64,000 bases of DNA from Aquincola agrisoli (GTDB lineage: Bacteria; Pseudomonadota; Gammaproteobacteria; Burkholderiales; Burkholderiaceae_C). Below the pieces are notes generated by a model. It searched no databases, was not told where the DNA came from, and saw only the letters and a program-made list of their open reading frames with translations. Positions 43,716 to 52,380 of this stretch are shown here, piece after piece. Position 1 is the stretch's first letter; the number at the start of each line of letters is the position of its first letter. Both the position numbers and the translations under genes were made by a program. The stretch is taken from NCBI RefSeq assembly GCF_036621135.1, contig NZ_JAZIBG010000036.1, positions 625,678 to 689,677 on the forward strand. Direction: 5' to 3'.

Positions 43716-44975
43716 TCAGAGCGACAGCAGCGAGGCCATCGGCAGGAAGGCGACGGTGTCGCCCTTCGCGATGGTCCGCCCCGACGGGTTGTCGACCAGG
43801 CCGTCGGCCCAGACCGTCGAGGTCAGCACGCCGGAACCCTGGTTGCTGAAGAGCTCGAGCCCGCCCGCGTCGTTGAAGCGCACGCGCAGGAACTCGCGGC
43901 GCTTGTCGGGCCGCGGCCAGTCGAAATCGGCCCGCGCAGCCAGCGCCCGCGGCAGTTCGGCCGGCAGGCCCTGCAGCACGCGCAGCACCGGCCGCACTGC
44001 CAGCAGGAAGGTGATGAAGGCCGACACCGGGTTGCCCGGCAGACCGACGAACAAGGCCTCGCCGCCGCCTTGGCGCCGGACGGCGCCGAATGCCAGCGGC
44101 TTGCCGGGCTTGATCGCCAGTTGCCAGAGGTCGAGCCGCCCCTCGGCCTGCACCGCGGGCTTGATGTGGTCCTCGTCGCCGACGGAGACACCGCCGCAGG
44201 TGACGATCAGGTCGTTGCCCTCGGCCGCTCGGCGCAACGCCTCCCGGGTGGCGTCGAGCCGGTCGGCGACGATGCCCAGGTCCGTCACCTCGCAGCCGGC
44301 GGCCTGCAGCAGCGCCCGCAGCGTGAAGCGGTTGGAGTTGTAGATCGCACCGGGCGGCATGCGCTCGGGCGGCACCTCGCCGGGCATCACCAGCTCGTCG
44401 CCGGTGGCGAACAGGGCCACGCGGGGACGGCGCAGCACCGTGAGCTGCGCCGCACCCACCGACGCCGCCATGCCCAGCGACTGCGGCAGCAGGCGCTCTC
44501 CGCGCGACAGCACCGCCGCGCCTGCGCTCACATCTTCGCCGCGGCGGCGGATCCACGCCCCCGGCGCCGGCACCTCGCGGATGCGCACCGAGCCCAGGCC
44601 CTCGCCCGGCACCGCCTCGCAGAACTCCTGCATGACCACCGCGTCGCCCCCGGCCGGGATCTGCGCACCGGTGAAGATGCGCGCCGCCGTGCCCGGCTGC
44701 AGCGGCTGGCCGACCACGCCGGCCGGGATGCGCTGGCTCACCGGCAGCACCGCGCCGGCGGCGGGCACGTCGGCCGCCTTCAGCACATAGCCGTCGCGCT
44801 CGGTGTTGTCGGCCGGCGGCACGTCGAGCCCGGAAAGCACCTCCTCGGCGAGCACGCGGCCGAGCGCATCGAAGGTCGACAGCGTCTCGGTCTCGGTGAT
44901 CACCGCGCCGCGGGCACCGTCCGCGAGCAGCCGCAATGCATCGTCCAGCGCCAGCAGGGGCGGTCGTTCAGCCAT
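43716..44975 (-). CDS. moeA: Molybdopterin molybdenumtransferase MoeA
   Basis: The 419-residue enzyme inserts molybdate into adenylated molybdopterin. Motifs include PPADNTERDGYVLKAADV, RIFTGAQIPAGGDAVVMQE, the molybdate-site region TCGGVSVGDEDH and LVGLPGNPVSAF (as VGLPGNPVSAF). It overlaps mobB by eight bases. The operon alaA-hom-thrC-mobB-moeA-moaD mixes threonine and molybdenum cofactor genes, as in other Burkholderiales. Confidence 0.95.
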   Translation of the reverse strand: MAERPPLLALDDALRLLADGARGAVITETETLSTFDALGRVLAEEVLSGLDVPPADNTERDGYVLKAADVPAAGAVLPVSQRIPAGVVGQPLQPGTAARIFTGAQIPAGGDAVVMQEFCEAVPGEGLGSVRIREVPAPGAWIRRRGEDVSAGAAVLSRGERLLPQSLGMAASVGAAQLTVLRRPRVALFATGDELVMPGEVPPERMPPGAIYNSNRFTLRALLQAAGCEVTDLGIVADRLDATREALRRAAEGNDLIVTCGGVSVGDEDHIKPAVQAEGRLDLWQLAIKPGKPLAFGAVRRQGGGEALFVGLPGNPVSAFITFLLAVRPVLRVLQGLPAELPRALAARADFDWPRPDKRREFLRVRFNDAGGLELFSNQGSGVLTSTVWADGLVDNPSGRTIAKGDTVAFLPMASLLSL

Positions 44976-45498
44976 GGTCTTCGGGCAGGTAGTCGAAACG
45001 GGAAGCCGATTGCATCAGCCATTGCGCCACGGCGCCGGGATCGTCGATCGAAAGCACGGGCAGCGACGTGGGGATCGGCGGCTCGGTGTCGGTGGCCAGC
45101 GCGACGACGCGCGGGTCCTCCGCGTACAGCGGCGGGCCCTGCTCGGGGGCCGCCGTGCGGCGCACCTCGACCTTGGGCAGGTCGGCGTGCTTGAAGCCTT
45201 CCACCAGCACCCAGTCGCACGGCGACAGTTCGGCCAGCAGCGCATGCACGGAAGGCTCGCCCTCCGCCTCGTACTCGCGCAGCAGCGCGAGCCGCCGCTG
45301 CGAGGCCAGCAGCACCTCGAAGGCCCCTGCCTCGCGGTGGCGCCAGCTGTCCTTGCCGGGCACGTCGAGATCGAAGCGCTTGTGCGCGTGCTTCAGCACC
45401 GACACGCGCAGGCCGGCAGCCTTCAGCGCCGCCAGCACGCCGGTGATCAGCGTGGTCTTGCCGACGTTGGACGGGCCGGCGAAGCCGACGACCCTCAT
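44968..45498 (-). CDS. mobB: Molybdopterin-guanine dinucleotide biosynthesis adapter MobB
   Basis: The 176-residue P-loop GTP-binding protein has VVGFAGPSNVGKTTLI as Walker A and VLKHAHKRFDLDVPGKDSWRHREAGA, typical of MobB, then WVLVEGFKHADLPKVEV. It assists MobA in forming the guanine dinucleotide cofactor. The usual loop GxxGxGKTT has asparagine-valine (SNVGKTT), still compatible with nucleotide binding. It lies seven bases after thrC. Confidence 0.93.
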   Translation of the reverse strand: MRVVGFAGPSNVGKTTLITGVLAALKAAGLRVSVLKHAHKRFDLDVPGKDSWRHREAGAFEVLLASQRRLALLREYEAEGEPSVHALLAELSPCDWVLVEGFKHADLPKVEVRRTAAPEQGPPLYAEDPRVVALATDTEPPIPTSLPVLSIDDPGAVAQWLMQSASRFDYLPEDHG

Positions 45499-45505
45499 CC
45501 CGCGC

Positions 45506-46924
45506 TCACGCCTTGACGTGCTCGGCGATGTAGGCCTTGACGCCCTGCACGTCGGCCGGCATCACGGTGAAGCGCTTGGGCAGCGCCTCGATGCCTTCCA
45601 GGCCCGCCGGACGGTCGGGCTCGCGGTCGAGCGCCTCGCGGATCGTCTCGGCGAACTTGGCGGGCAGCGCGGTCTCGAGCACCAGCGTGGTGGTGCCGGC
45701 CAGTGCCTGCTCGCGTGCCACCTTCAGGCCGTCGGCCGTGTGGGTGTCGATCATCACGCCGTAGCGCTGCCAGGTGTCGCGGATGGTCGCCAGCCGATCG
45801 GCATGGGTGCTCTTGCCCGAGACGAAGCCGAAGCCGGCGATGCGCTCGAACTCCTCGGGTTTCAACGTGAAGACGCCGCCCTGCTCCACCTCTTCGCCGA
45901 ACAGGTGCTTCACGCGGTTGCCGTCGCGCTGCATCAGGTCGAAGACGAAGCGCTCGAAGTTGCTGGCCTTGCTGATGTCCATCGACGGGCTGGAGGTCTC
46001 GTGCGTCTCGGCGCCCTTGCGCACGCGGTAGGTGCCGGTGCGGAAGAACTCATCGAGCACGTCGTTCTCGTTCGTCGCCAGGATCAGGCGCTCGATCGGC
46101 AGGCCCATCATGCGCGCGACATGGCCGGCGCAGATGTTGCCGAAGTTGCCCGAAGGCACCGCAAAGCTCACCCGCTCGGCGTTGGTCTGCGTGGCCTGGA
46201 AGTAGCCGGCGAAGTAGTACACCACCTGCGCCAGCAGCCGCGCCCAGTTGATCGAGTTGACGGTGCCGATGCGGTGCGCGCGCTTGAAGGGCAGGTCGTT
46301 GCTGACGGCCTTGACGATGTCCTGGCAGTCGTCGAACACGCCTTCGATGGCGATGTTGTGGATGTTCTCGTCCTGCAGGCTGAACATCTGCGCCTGCTGG
46401 AACGGGCTCATGCGGCCGTGCGGGCTCAGCATGAACACGCGCACGCCCTGCTTGCCGCGCATCGCGTATTCAGCGGCGCTGCCGGTGTCGCCCGAGGTGG
46501 CGCCGAGGATGTTCAGCGTCTCGCCACGGCGCGCCAGTTCGTACTCGAACAGGTTGCCGAGCAGCTGCATCGCCATGTCCTTGAAGGCCAGCGTGGGGCC
46601 GTTGGACAGGGCTTCGATCACCAGGCCGGGTTCCAGCGGCTTCAGCGGCACGATGGCGTCGCTGCCGAACACGTCGCGCGTGTAGGTCTTGTGCGCCAGC
46701 GCACGCAGGTCGTCGGCCGGGATGTCGTCGATGTACAGCGACAGGATCTCGAACGCCAGCTCCGCATACGGCAGCGTGCGCCAACGGTTCATCGTCGCGT
46801 CGTCGATGTGCGGGTAGCGCTCGGGCAGGTAGAGCCCGCCGTCGGGCGCCAGGCCTTCGAGGAGGATCTCGCTGAAGCTGCGGCGGGCGGTCTCGCCGCG
46901 GGTGCTGATGTATTTCACGGGCAT
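45506..46924 (-). CDS. thrC: Threonine synthase
   Basis: The 472-residue PLP enzyme converts O-phosphohomoserine to threonine. It begins MPVKYISTRGE, has FSEILLEGLAPDGGLYLPERYP, the PLP lysine in PTLAFKDMAMQLLGN, and ATSGDTGSAAEYAMRG for phosphate binding. Length fits the gamma/beta-proteobacterial type. It lies 10 bases after hom and continues the threonine branch encoded by this operon. Confidence 0.97.
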   Translation of the reverse strand: MPVKYISTRGETARRSFSEILLEGLAPDGGLYLPERYPHIDDATMNRWRTLPYAELAFEILSLYIDDIPADDLRALAHKTYTRDVFGSDAIVPLKPLEPGLVIEALSNGPTLAFKDMAMQLLGNLFEYELARRGETLNILGATSGDTGSAAEYAMRGKQGVRVFMLSPHGRMSPFQQAQMFSLQDENIHNIAIEGVFDDCQDIVKAVSNDLPFKRAHRIGTVNSINWARLLAQVVYYFAGYFQATQTNAERVSFAVPSGNFGNICAGHVARMMGLPIERLILATNENDVLDEFFRTGTYRVRKGAETHETSSPSMDISKASNFERFVFDLMQRDGNRVKHLFGEEVEQGGVFTLKPEEFERIAGFGFVSGKSTHADRLATIRDTWQRYGVMIDTHTADGLKVAREQALAGTTTLVLETALPAKFAETIREALDREPDRPAGLEGIEALPKRFTVMPADVQGVKAYIAEHVKA

Positions 46925-46934
46925 TGAGAGGCCG

Positions 46935-48245
46935 TCAGGCCAGTTCTTCCTTGCGCAGCGAGACGATGGGCGCCAGCACGGTGGGCAGCGCCTGCATCTT
47001 CGCCAGCGCGTCGCGCATGCGGCCTTCGATGGTCTCGTGCGTGAGGATGATGAGGTCGGTCTGCTGCTCGCCTTCGGCCGATTCGCGCTGCAGCACCGCG
47101 TCGATCGAGATGCCGAGGTCGGCCAGGATCGTGGTGATGCGGCTCAGCACGCCGGCCTCGTCGGCCACCACGAGCCGCAGGTAGAACGAGGTACGCACCT
47201 GCTCGATCGGCAGGATGGGCGTGTCGGCGAGCGCATCGGGCTGGAAGGCCAGGTGCGGCACGCGGTGGTCGGGGTCGGCCGTGTGCAGGCGGGTGATGTC
47301 GACCAGGTCGGCGACCACCGCCGAGGCGGTGGGCTCGCTGCCCGCGCCCTTGCCGTAGTACAGCGTGGTGCCGACGGCATCGCCCTGCACCACCACCGCG
47401 TTCATCGCGCCTTCGACGTTGGCGATCAGCCGCTTGGCGGGCACCAGCGTGGGGTGCACGCGCAGCTCGATCCCGCCCTCCTGGCGGCGCGCGATGCCCA
47501 GCAGCTTGATGCGGTAGCCGAGCTGCTCGGCATAGCGGATGTCGGCGGCCTGCAGCTTGGTGATGCCCTCGACGTGGGCCTTGTCGAACTGCACCGGCAC
47601 GCCGAACGCGATGGCGCTCATCAGCGTCGCCTTGTGGGCGGCGTCGACGCCCTCGATGTCGAAGGTGGGGTCGGCCTCGGCATAGCCCAGGCGCTGCGCC
47701 TCGGCCAGCACGGTGGCGAAGTCGAGCCCCTTGCTGCGCATCTCGCTCAGGATGAAGTTGGTGGTTCCGTTGATGATCCCGGCGATCCACTCGATGCGGT
47801 TGGCCGTCAGGCCTTCGCGCAGCGCCTTGATGATCGGGATGCCGCCGGCCACCGCCGCCTCGAAGCCCACCATCACGCCCTTGGCGCGCGCGGCTTCGAA
47901 TATCTCGGTGCCGTGCACGGCCAGCAGCGCCTTGTTGGCGGTGACCACGTGCTTGCCGGCCGCGATGGCCTCCAGCACCAGCGCCTTGGCGATGCCGTAG
48001 CCGCCGATCAGCTCGACCACGATGTCGATCGCCGGGTTGGCGATGACGGCGCGCGCGTCGGCAACCACCTCGACCCCCTCGCCCACCAGCGACTTGGCCC
48101 GGGCGGTATCGAGGTCGGCCACCATCGCGATCTCGATGCCGCGGCCGGCGCGGCGCCGAATCTCTTGCTGGTTGCGGGTCAGCACGTTGTAGGTGCCGCT
48201 GCCGACGGTGCCGATGCCGAGGAGGCCGACCTGGATGGGTTTCAT
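46935..48245 (-). CDS. hom: Homoserine dehydrogenase
   Basis: The 436-residue enzyme reduces aspartate semialdehyde to homoserine. It has the Rossmann motif VGLLGIGTVGSGTY, VVTANKALLAVHG, the catalytic-domain stretch GIINGTTNFILSEM and EADPTFDIEGVDAAHK. A C-terminal ACT domain (residues about 350-436, SFYLRLVVADEAGVLSRI) is the likely threonine-binding regulatory part. It is monofunctional, with no aspartokinase. Confidence 0.97.
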   Translation of the reverse strand: MKPIQVGLLGIGTVGSGTYNVLTRNQQEIRRRAGRGIEIAMVADLDTARAKSLVGEGVEVVADARAVIANPAIDIVVELIGGYGIAKALVLEAIAAGKHVVTANKALLAVHGTEIFEAARAKGVMVGFEAAVAGGIPIIKALREGLTANRIEWIAGIINGTTNFILSEMRSKGLDFATVLAEAQRLGYAEADPTFDIEGVDAAHKATLMSAIAFGVPVQFDKAHVEGITKLQAADIRYAEQLGYRIKLLGIARRQEGGIELRVHPTLVPAKRLIANVEGAMNAVVVQGDAVGTTLYYGKGAGSEPTASAVVADLVDITRLHTADPDHRVPHLAFQPDALADTPILPIEQVRTSFYLRLVVADEAGVLSRITTILADLGISIDAVLQRESAEGEQQTDLIILTHETIEGRMRDALAKMQALPTVLAPIVSLRKEELA

Positions 48246-48270
48246 GGCGTACGAGTTGCGGTGGGGAAAT

Positions 48271-49503
48271 TCAGAGCGAGTGCCGTTTGCGGTAGTGCTC
48301 GAGGAAGCGGGCGATACGGCCGATGGCTTCCTTGAGGTCGTCCGAGTTGGGCAGGAACACGAGCCGGAAGTGGTCCGGCGCGATCCAGTTGAAGCCGGTG
48401 CCCTGGACGATCAGCACCTTCTCGTCGGCCAGCAGCTCATAGGCGAACTGCCGGTCGTCCTGGATGGGGTAGAACTTGGGGTCGAGCCGCGGGAACATGT
48501 AGAGCGCCGCCTTGGGCTTGACCACGGTCACGCCCGGGATCTGCGTCAGCAGCTCGTAGGCCAGGTCGCGCTGGCGGCCGAGGCGGCCGGTGGGCGCAAC
48601 GAGGTCCTTGATGCTCTGGTAGCCGCCCAGCGCGGTCTGGATGGCGAGCTGACCCGGCGTGTTGGCGCACAGGCGCATCGAGGCCAGCATGTTCAGCCCC
48701 TCGATGTAGTCGCGCGCATGCTTCTTCTCGCCCGACACGACCATCCAGCCCGCGCGGTAGCCGCAGGAGCGGTAGTTCTTCGACAGGCCGTTGTAGGTGA
48801 TGCAGAGCACGTCTTCGGCCAGCGAGGCGATGCTGGTGTGCGTGTTGCCGTCGTAGAGCGTCTTGTCGTAGATCTCGTCGGCCAGGATGATGAGCTGGTG
48901 CTGGCGGGCGACCTCGACGATCTCGCGCAACACGCTGTCGGGGTAAAGCGCGCCGGTCGGGTTGTTCGGGTTGATGACGACGATCGCCTTGGTGTTCGGG
49001 GTGACCTTGGCGCGGATGTCGGCGATGTCGGGCATCCAGTCGGACTGCTCGTCGCACAGGTAGTGCACCGGCGTGCCGCCCGACAGCGCCACCGCGGCGG
49101 TGTAGAGCGGGTAGTCGGGCGACGGCAGCAGCACTTCGTCGCCGGTGTTGAGCAGCGCGTTGAGGCTCATCGTGATGAGCTCGGAGGCACCGTTGCCGAG
49201 GTAGACGTCGTCCACCGTCACGCCGCGGATGTTCTTCTCCTGCGTGTAGTGCACGACCGACTTGCGCGGCGCGAAGAGGCCCTTGCTGTCGGTGTAACCG
49301 GCGGCTACCTGGGAAGGCAGGTTGCGGATCATGTCCTGCACGATCTCGTCGGGCGGCTCCAGGCCGAACGCGGCGACGTTGCCGATGTTCAGCTTGATGA
49401 TCTTGTGGCCCTCTTCCTCCATCTGCCGCGCCTTGTCCAGCACGGGTCCACGGATGTCGTAACAGACGTCGGCGAGCTTGCTGGACTTGGAAATGGGCTT
49501 CAC
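48271..49503 (-). CDS. alaA: Alanine aminotransferase AlaA/AlaT-like PLP enzyme
   Basis: The 410-residue class I aminotransferase has KLNIGNVAAFGLEPPDEI, GNGASELITMSLNALL, NPNNPTGALY and the PLP lysine in YNGLSKNYRSCGYRAGW. These match AlaA of E. coli and its Burkholderiales homologue located before hom. It makes alanine from pyruvate and glutamate. I prefer GTG at 49503, preceded by GGAG, to a TTG at 49536 that would overlap the divergent gene's start. Confidence 0.92.
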   Translation of the reverse strand: MKPISKSSKLADVCYDIRGPVLDKARQMEEEGHKIIKLNIGNVAAFGLEPPDEIVQDMIRNLPSQVAAGYTDSKGLFAPRKSVVHYTQEKNIRGVTVDDVYLGNGASELITMSLNALLNTGDEVLLPSPDYPLYTAAVALSGGTPVHYLCDEQSDWMPDIADIRAKVTPNTKAIVVINPNNPTGALYPDSVLREIVEVARQHQLIILADEIYDKTLYDGNTHTSIASLAEDVLCITYNGLSKNYRSCGYRAGWMVVSGEKKHARDYIEGLNMLASMRLCANTPGQLAIQTALGGYQSIKDLVAPTGRLGRQRDLAYELLTQIPGVTVVKPKAALYMFPRLDPKFYPIQDDRQFAYELLADEKVLIVQGTGFNWIAPDHFRLVFLPNSDDLKEAIGRIARFLEHYRKRHSL

Positions 49504-49535
49504 AGGGGGATCTCCGAAGAACCGACAATTAGACA

Positions 49536-49922
49536 ATGAAATTCCAACCCGACCACCTCGAGGGCGTCAATGTCATCTCGCGCCACGAGCCGCAGCGGCT
49601 GTGGGTCAACGCCACGCCGTGGACCTCCAGCGTGCTCGTGCCGTGGCGCGGCGACGCCGTGGCCTGGCCCGTGCCGAGCTTCGAGACACTTTCTGCAGAC
49701 CATTTCGAACAGGTGCTCGCGCTGCAGCCCGAACTGGTCATCTTCGGCTCCGGCGCCCGCCTGCGGTTCGTCCACCCCGGCCTGCAGCGCGCGCTGATCG
49801 AGCGGCGCATCGGCGTCGAGACGATGGACACCGCGGCTGCCTGCCGCACCTACAACGTGCTCGCCAGCGAGGGGCGATCGGTGGTGGCAGCCCTGCTGCT
49901 GGAGGAAGCACCGGTGGCGTGA
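49536..49922 (+). CDS. Mth938-like (DUF498) domain protein
   Basis: The 128-residue protein shows the Mth938/NDUFAF3-like fold signature: YNVLASEGRSVVAALLL at the end, PELVIFGSGARLRFVHP in the middle and GVETMDTAAACRTYN. Function in bacteria is unknown; the eukaryotic relative helps assemble respiratory complex I. It is divergent from alaA with only 32 bases between start codons. Confidence 0.85.
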   Translation: MKFQPDHLEGVNVISRHEPQRLWVNATPWTSSVLVPWRGDAVAWPVPSFETLSADHFEQVLALQPELVIFGSGARLRFVHPGLQRALIERRIGVETMDTAAACRTYNVLASEGRSVVAALLLEEAPVA

Positions 49923-49980
49923 ATCCTCACCCCCGCGCAACGTTATGCACGCCTCACATGAAGGGTTTGGTCCCGCCATT

Positions 49981-49986
49981 TATAAT
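49981..49986 (+). promoter_or_regulatory. -10 box of the bcp promoter
   Basis: A consensus TATAAT lies 52 bases before the bcp ATG. The matching -35 region is poor (ATGAAG at the 17-base distance), so strength is uncertain. Confidence 0.5.
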
Positions 49987-50037
49987 CACGGATTGTTCCT
50001 GCCCAGTCAGGCAACCCCATAGAAGAGAACTGCCTTC

Positions 50038-50514
50038 ATGACGCCAGCCCTCAACAAAGCCCTCCCGGAATTTGAAGCGCTTGCCACGGGCGGTGTGAAG
50101 TTCACACCCCAGGCGTTCGCCGGGCAGACGGTGATCCTGTACTTCTACCCGAAGGACAACACCCCCGGCTGCACCACCGAGGCCATGCAGTTCCGCGATC
50201 ACCACAAGGAGCTGGTTGCCGCCGGCGCCGTCGTGTTCGGTGTATCGCGCGACAACATGGCTTCGCACGAGAAGTTCAAGCAGGCCCTCGAGCTGCCGTT
50301 CGAGCTGATCGCCGACACGGAAGAAAAGCTCTGCCACATGTTCGGCGTGGTCAAGAACAAGATCATGTACGGCAAGAAGGTCAAGGGCATCGAGCGCTCG
50401 ACCTTCCTGATCGACGGCAATGGCGTGCTGCGCGCGGAGTGGCGGGGCCTCAAGGTGGCCGGCCATGTCGACGAGGTGCTCAAGGCCGTCAATGCGCTGA
50501 AGGTCGCGGCCTGA
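50038..50514 (+). CDS. bcp: Bcp/PrxQ-type thiol peroxidase
   Basis: The 158-residue peroxiredoxin has YFYPKDNTPGCTTEAMQFRD with the peroxidatic cysteine near residue 48. The position where two-cysteine PrxQ enzymes carry the resolving cysteine, five residues later, is methionine, so this looks like a one-cysteine form. Another cysteine in EKLCHMFGV is available but is not at the usual place. It reduces hydroperoxides in the cytoplasm with thioredoxin or similar. A terminator follows. Confidence 0.95.
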   Translation: MTPALNKALPEFEALATGGVKFTPQAFAGQTVILYFYPKDNTPGCTTEAMQFRDHHKELVAAGAVVFGVSRDNMASHEKFKQALELPFELIADTEEKLCHMFGVVKNKIMYGKKVKGIERSTFLIDGNGVLRAEWRGLKVAGHVDEVLKAVNALKVAA

Positions 50515-50594
50515 GGCCGGGCGCCCCGCGGGCAGGCGCATAATGCGCCGCATGTCCGTGAGTTGTTGCGACCGACACGTGTCCGAACCCACCC

Positions 50595-50622
50595 AAAGCC
50601 GCGCAGTCGCCTGCGCGGCTTT
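50595..50622 (+). terminator. Terminator of bcp
   Basis: AAAGCCGCGCAG at 50595-50606 pairs perfectly with CTGCGCGGCTTT at 50611-50622 around a four-base loop; the following bases GTCGTTTC are moderately T-rich. Confidence 0.75.
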
Positions 50623-50652
50623 GTCGTTTCTACGAGCCTGAAACCACCGCCC

Positions 50653-52311
50653 ATGCCCCTGCCCAAGCCGCCGACCCGCAAAGCAGCCGTTCTCGCTCCC
50701 GCAGACTTCGAGTCGCAAGCCGCCCCCAAGACGGGCAAACGCACCGCCAAGCAGCCCGCCGCGGCCGAGGTGGCGCCGGCGGTGCTCGACCTCTTCGACA
50801 CCGACGTGGCTGAAGTGCCGGCCGCCAAGCCGCTGCCCGTCGCCGCCAAGCCCGCGCCGGCGGCCAAGGCGCCGGCCCGGCCCGTGCCCGAACCCAAGCC
50901 GCGCAAGCCCCGCCATACCGGGCCGGCCAAGCTCTTCGTGCTCGACACCAACGTGCTGATGCACGACCCGACGTCGCTCTTCCGCTTTGAGGAGCACGAC
51001 GTCTACCTGCCGATGATCACGCTCGAGGAGCTCGACGGCCACAAGAAGGGCATGAGCGAGGTCTCGCGCAACGTGCGCCAGGTCAGCCGCGAGCTCGATG
51101 CGCTGGCCGCCGCCGACGGCCTGGCCGATCCGAAGGCCGGCATCCCGCTGGCCAAGACCGGCCATCGCGAAGCCGGCGGCAAGCTCTTCTTCCAGACCAC
51201 GCTGCTCGACGTGAAGCTGCCGGACGGCCTGCCGCAGGGCAAGGCCGACAACCAGATCCTGGGCGTGGTGCAGGGCCTGCGCGAGCAGCTGCCCGGCCGC
51301 GACGTGGTGCTGGTGTCGAAGGACATCAACATGCGCGTGAAGGCACGCGCGCTCGGCCTGCCCGCCGAGGACTACTTCAACGACAAGACGCTCGAAGACG
51401 GCGACCTGCTCTACAACGGCGTGCTGCAGCTGCCCGCCGACTTCTGGGAGCGGCACGGCAAGACGATGGAGAGCTGGCAGCAGGGCGGCTTCACCTACTA
51501 CCGCATCGCCGGTCCGATGGTGCCGGCGCTGCTGATCAACCAGTTCGTGTACCTCGAATCGCCCGGCGCGGTGCCGCTCTACGCCCGCGTCACCGAGATC
51601 ACCGGCAAGACCGCGGTGCTCAAGACCCTGAAGGAATACACCCACCAGAAGAACGCCGTGTGGGGCGTGACGGCCCGCAACCGGGAGCAGAACTTCGCGC
51701 TCAACCTGCTGATGGACCCGGAGTGCGACTTCATCACCCTCACCGGCACCGCGGGGACCGGCAAGACGCTGATGACGCTGGCCGCCGCGCTGCACCAGGT
51801 GATGGACGACCGCCGCTACACCGAGATCATCGTCACCCGCGTGACGGTGCCGGTGGGCGAGGACATCGGCTTCCTGCCGGGCACCGAGGAAGAGAAGATG
51901 AGCCCGTGGATGGGCGCGCTCGACGACAACCTCGAGGTGCTGGCGCGCAGCGACTCGAGCGCCGGCGAATGGGGCCGCGCGGCCACGAACGACCTGGTGC
52001 GTTCGAAGATCAAGATCAAGAGCCTGAACTTCATGCGCGGGCGCACCTTCCTGAACAAGTTCGTCCTCATCGACGAGGCGCAGAACCTGACGCCCAAGCA
52101 GATGAAGACGCTGATCACCCGCGCCGGCCCGGGCACCAAGATCGTGTGCCTGGGCAACCTCGCGCAGATCGACACGCCCTACCTCACCGAGGGCTCCTCG
52201 GGCCTGACCTTCGCGGTCGACCGCTTCAAGGGCTGGCCCCACAGCGGCCACGTGACGCTGGCGCGCGGCGAACGCTCGCGCCTCGCGGATTTCGCCTCCG
52301 AAGTGCTGTAG
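50653..52311 (+). CDS. PIN-domain plus PhoH-type ATPase
   Basis: The 552-residue protein has an Ala/Pro/Lys-rich leader (1-95). A PIN nuclease-like domain (about 97-235) follows, with acidic residues in LFVLDTNVLMHD, ITLEELDGHKK and LVSKDINMRVKA. A PhoH ATPase domain (about 340-552) has Walker A TGTAGTGKTL and Walker B FVLIDEAQNLTP. Fused PIN-PhoH proteins are ATP-dependent RNA-acting enzymes. This is the YlaK-like long form, distinct from the short PhoH near ybeY. The gene stands alone between terminators. Confidence 0.92.
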   Translation: MPLPKPPTRKAAVLAPADFESQAAPKTGKRTAKQPAAAEVAPAVLDLFDTDVAEVPAAKPLPVAAKPAPAAKAPARPVPEPKPRKPRHTGPAKLFVLDTNVLMHDPTSLFRFEEHDVYLPMITLEELDGHKKGMSEVSRNVRQVSRELDALAAADGLADPKAGIPLAKTGHREAGGKLFFQTTLLDVKLPDGLPQGKADNQILGVVQGLREQLPGRDVVLVSKDINMRVKARALGLPAEDYFNDKTLEDGDLLYNGVLQLPADFWERHGKTMESWQQGGFTYYRIAGPMVPALLINQFVYLESPGAVPLYARVTEITGKTAVLKTLKEYTHQKNAVWGVTARNREQNFALNLLMDPECDFITLTGTAGTGKTLMTLAAALHQVMDDRRYTEIIVTRVTVPVGEDIGFLPGTEEEKMSPWMGALDDNLEVLARSDSSAGEWGRAATNDLVRSKIKIKSLNFMRGRTFLNKFVLIDEAQNLTPKQMKTLITRAGPGTKIVCLGNLAQIDTPYLTEGSSGLTFAVDRFKGWPHSGHVTLARGERSRLADFASEVL

Positions 52312-52334
52312 CCACAGCCGCTGCGCATCGTGCC

Positions 52335-52359
52335 AAGGGCCGGCAGCCGCCGGCCCTTT
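52335..52359. terminator. Terminator between phoH-like and subtilase genes
   Basis: AAGGGCCGGC at 52335-52344 pairs with GCCGGCCCTT at 52349-52358 around a four-base loop. It lies between convergent genes and could work in both directions, though the T-tracts are short. Confidence 0.6.
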
Positions 52360-52380
52360 GTCATGGGCGCCGTCCCGCCC

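Noticed and set aside
49954..52251. A 765-codon minus-strand frame opposite bcp and the PhoH-like gene
   Set aside because: His/Ala/Arg-rich antisense translation; bcp and PIN-PhoH are clear on the plus strand.
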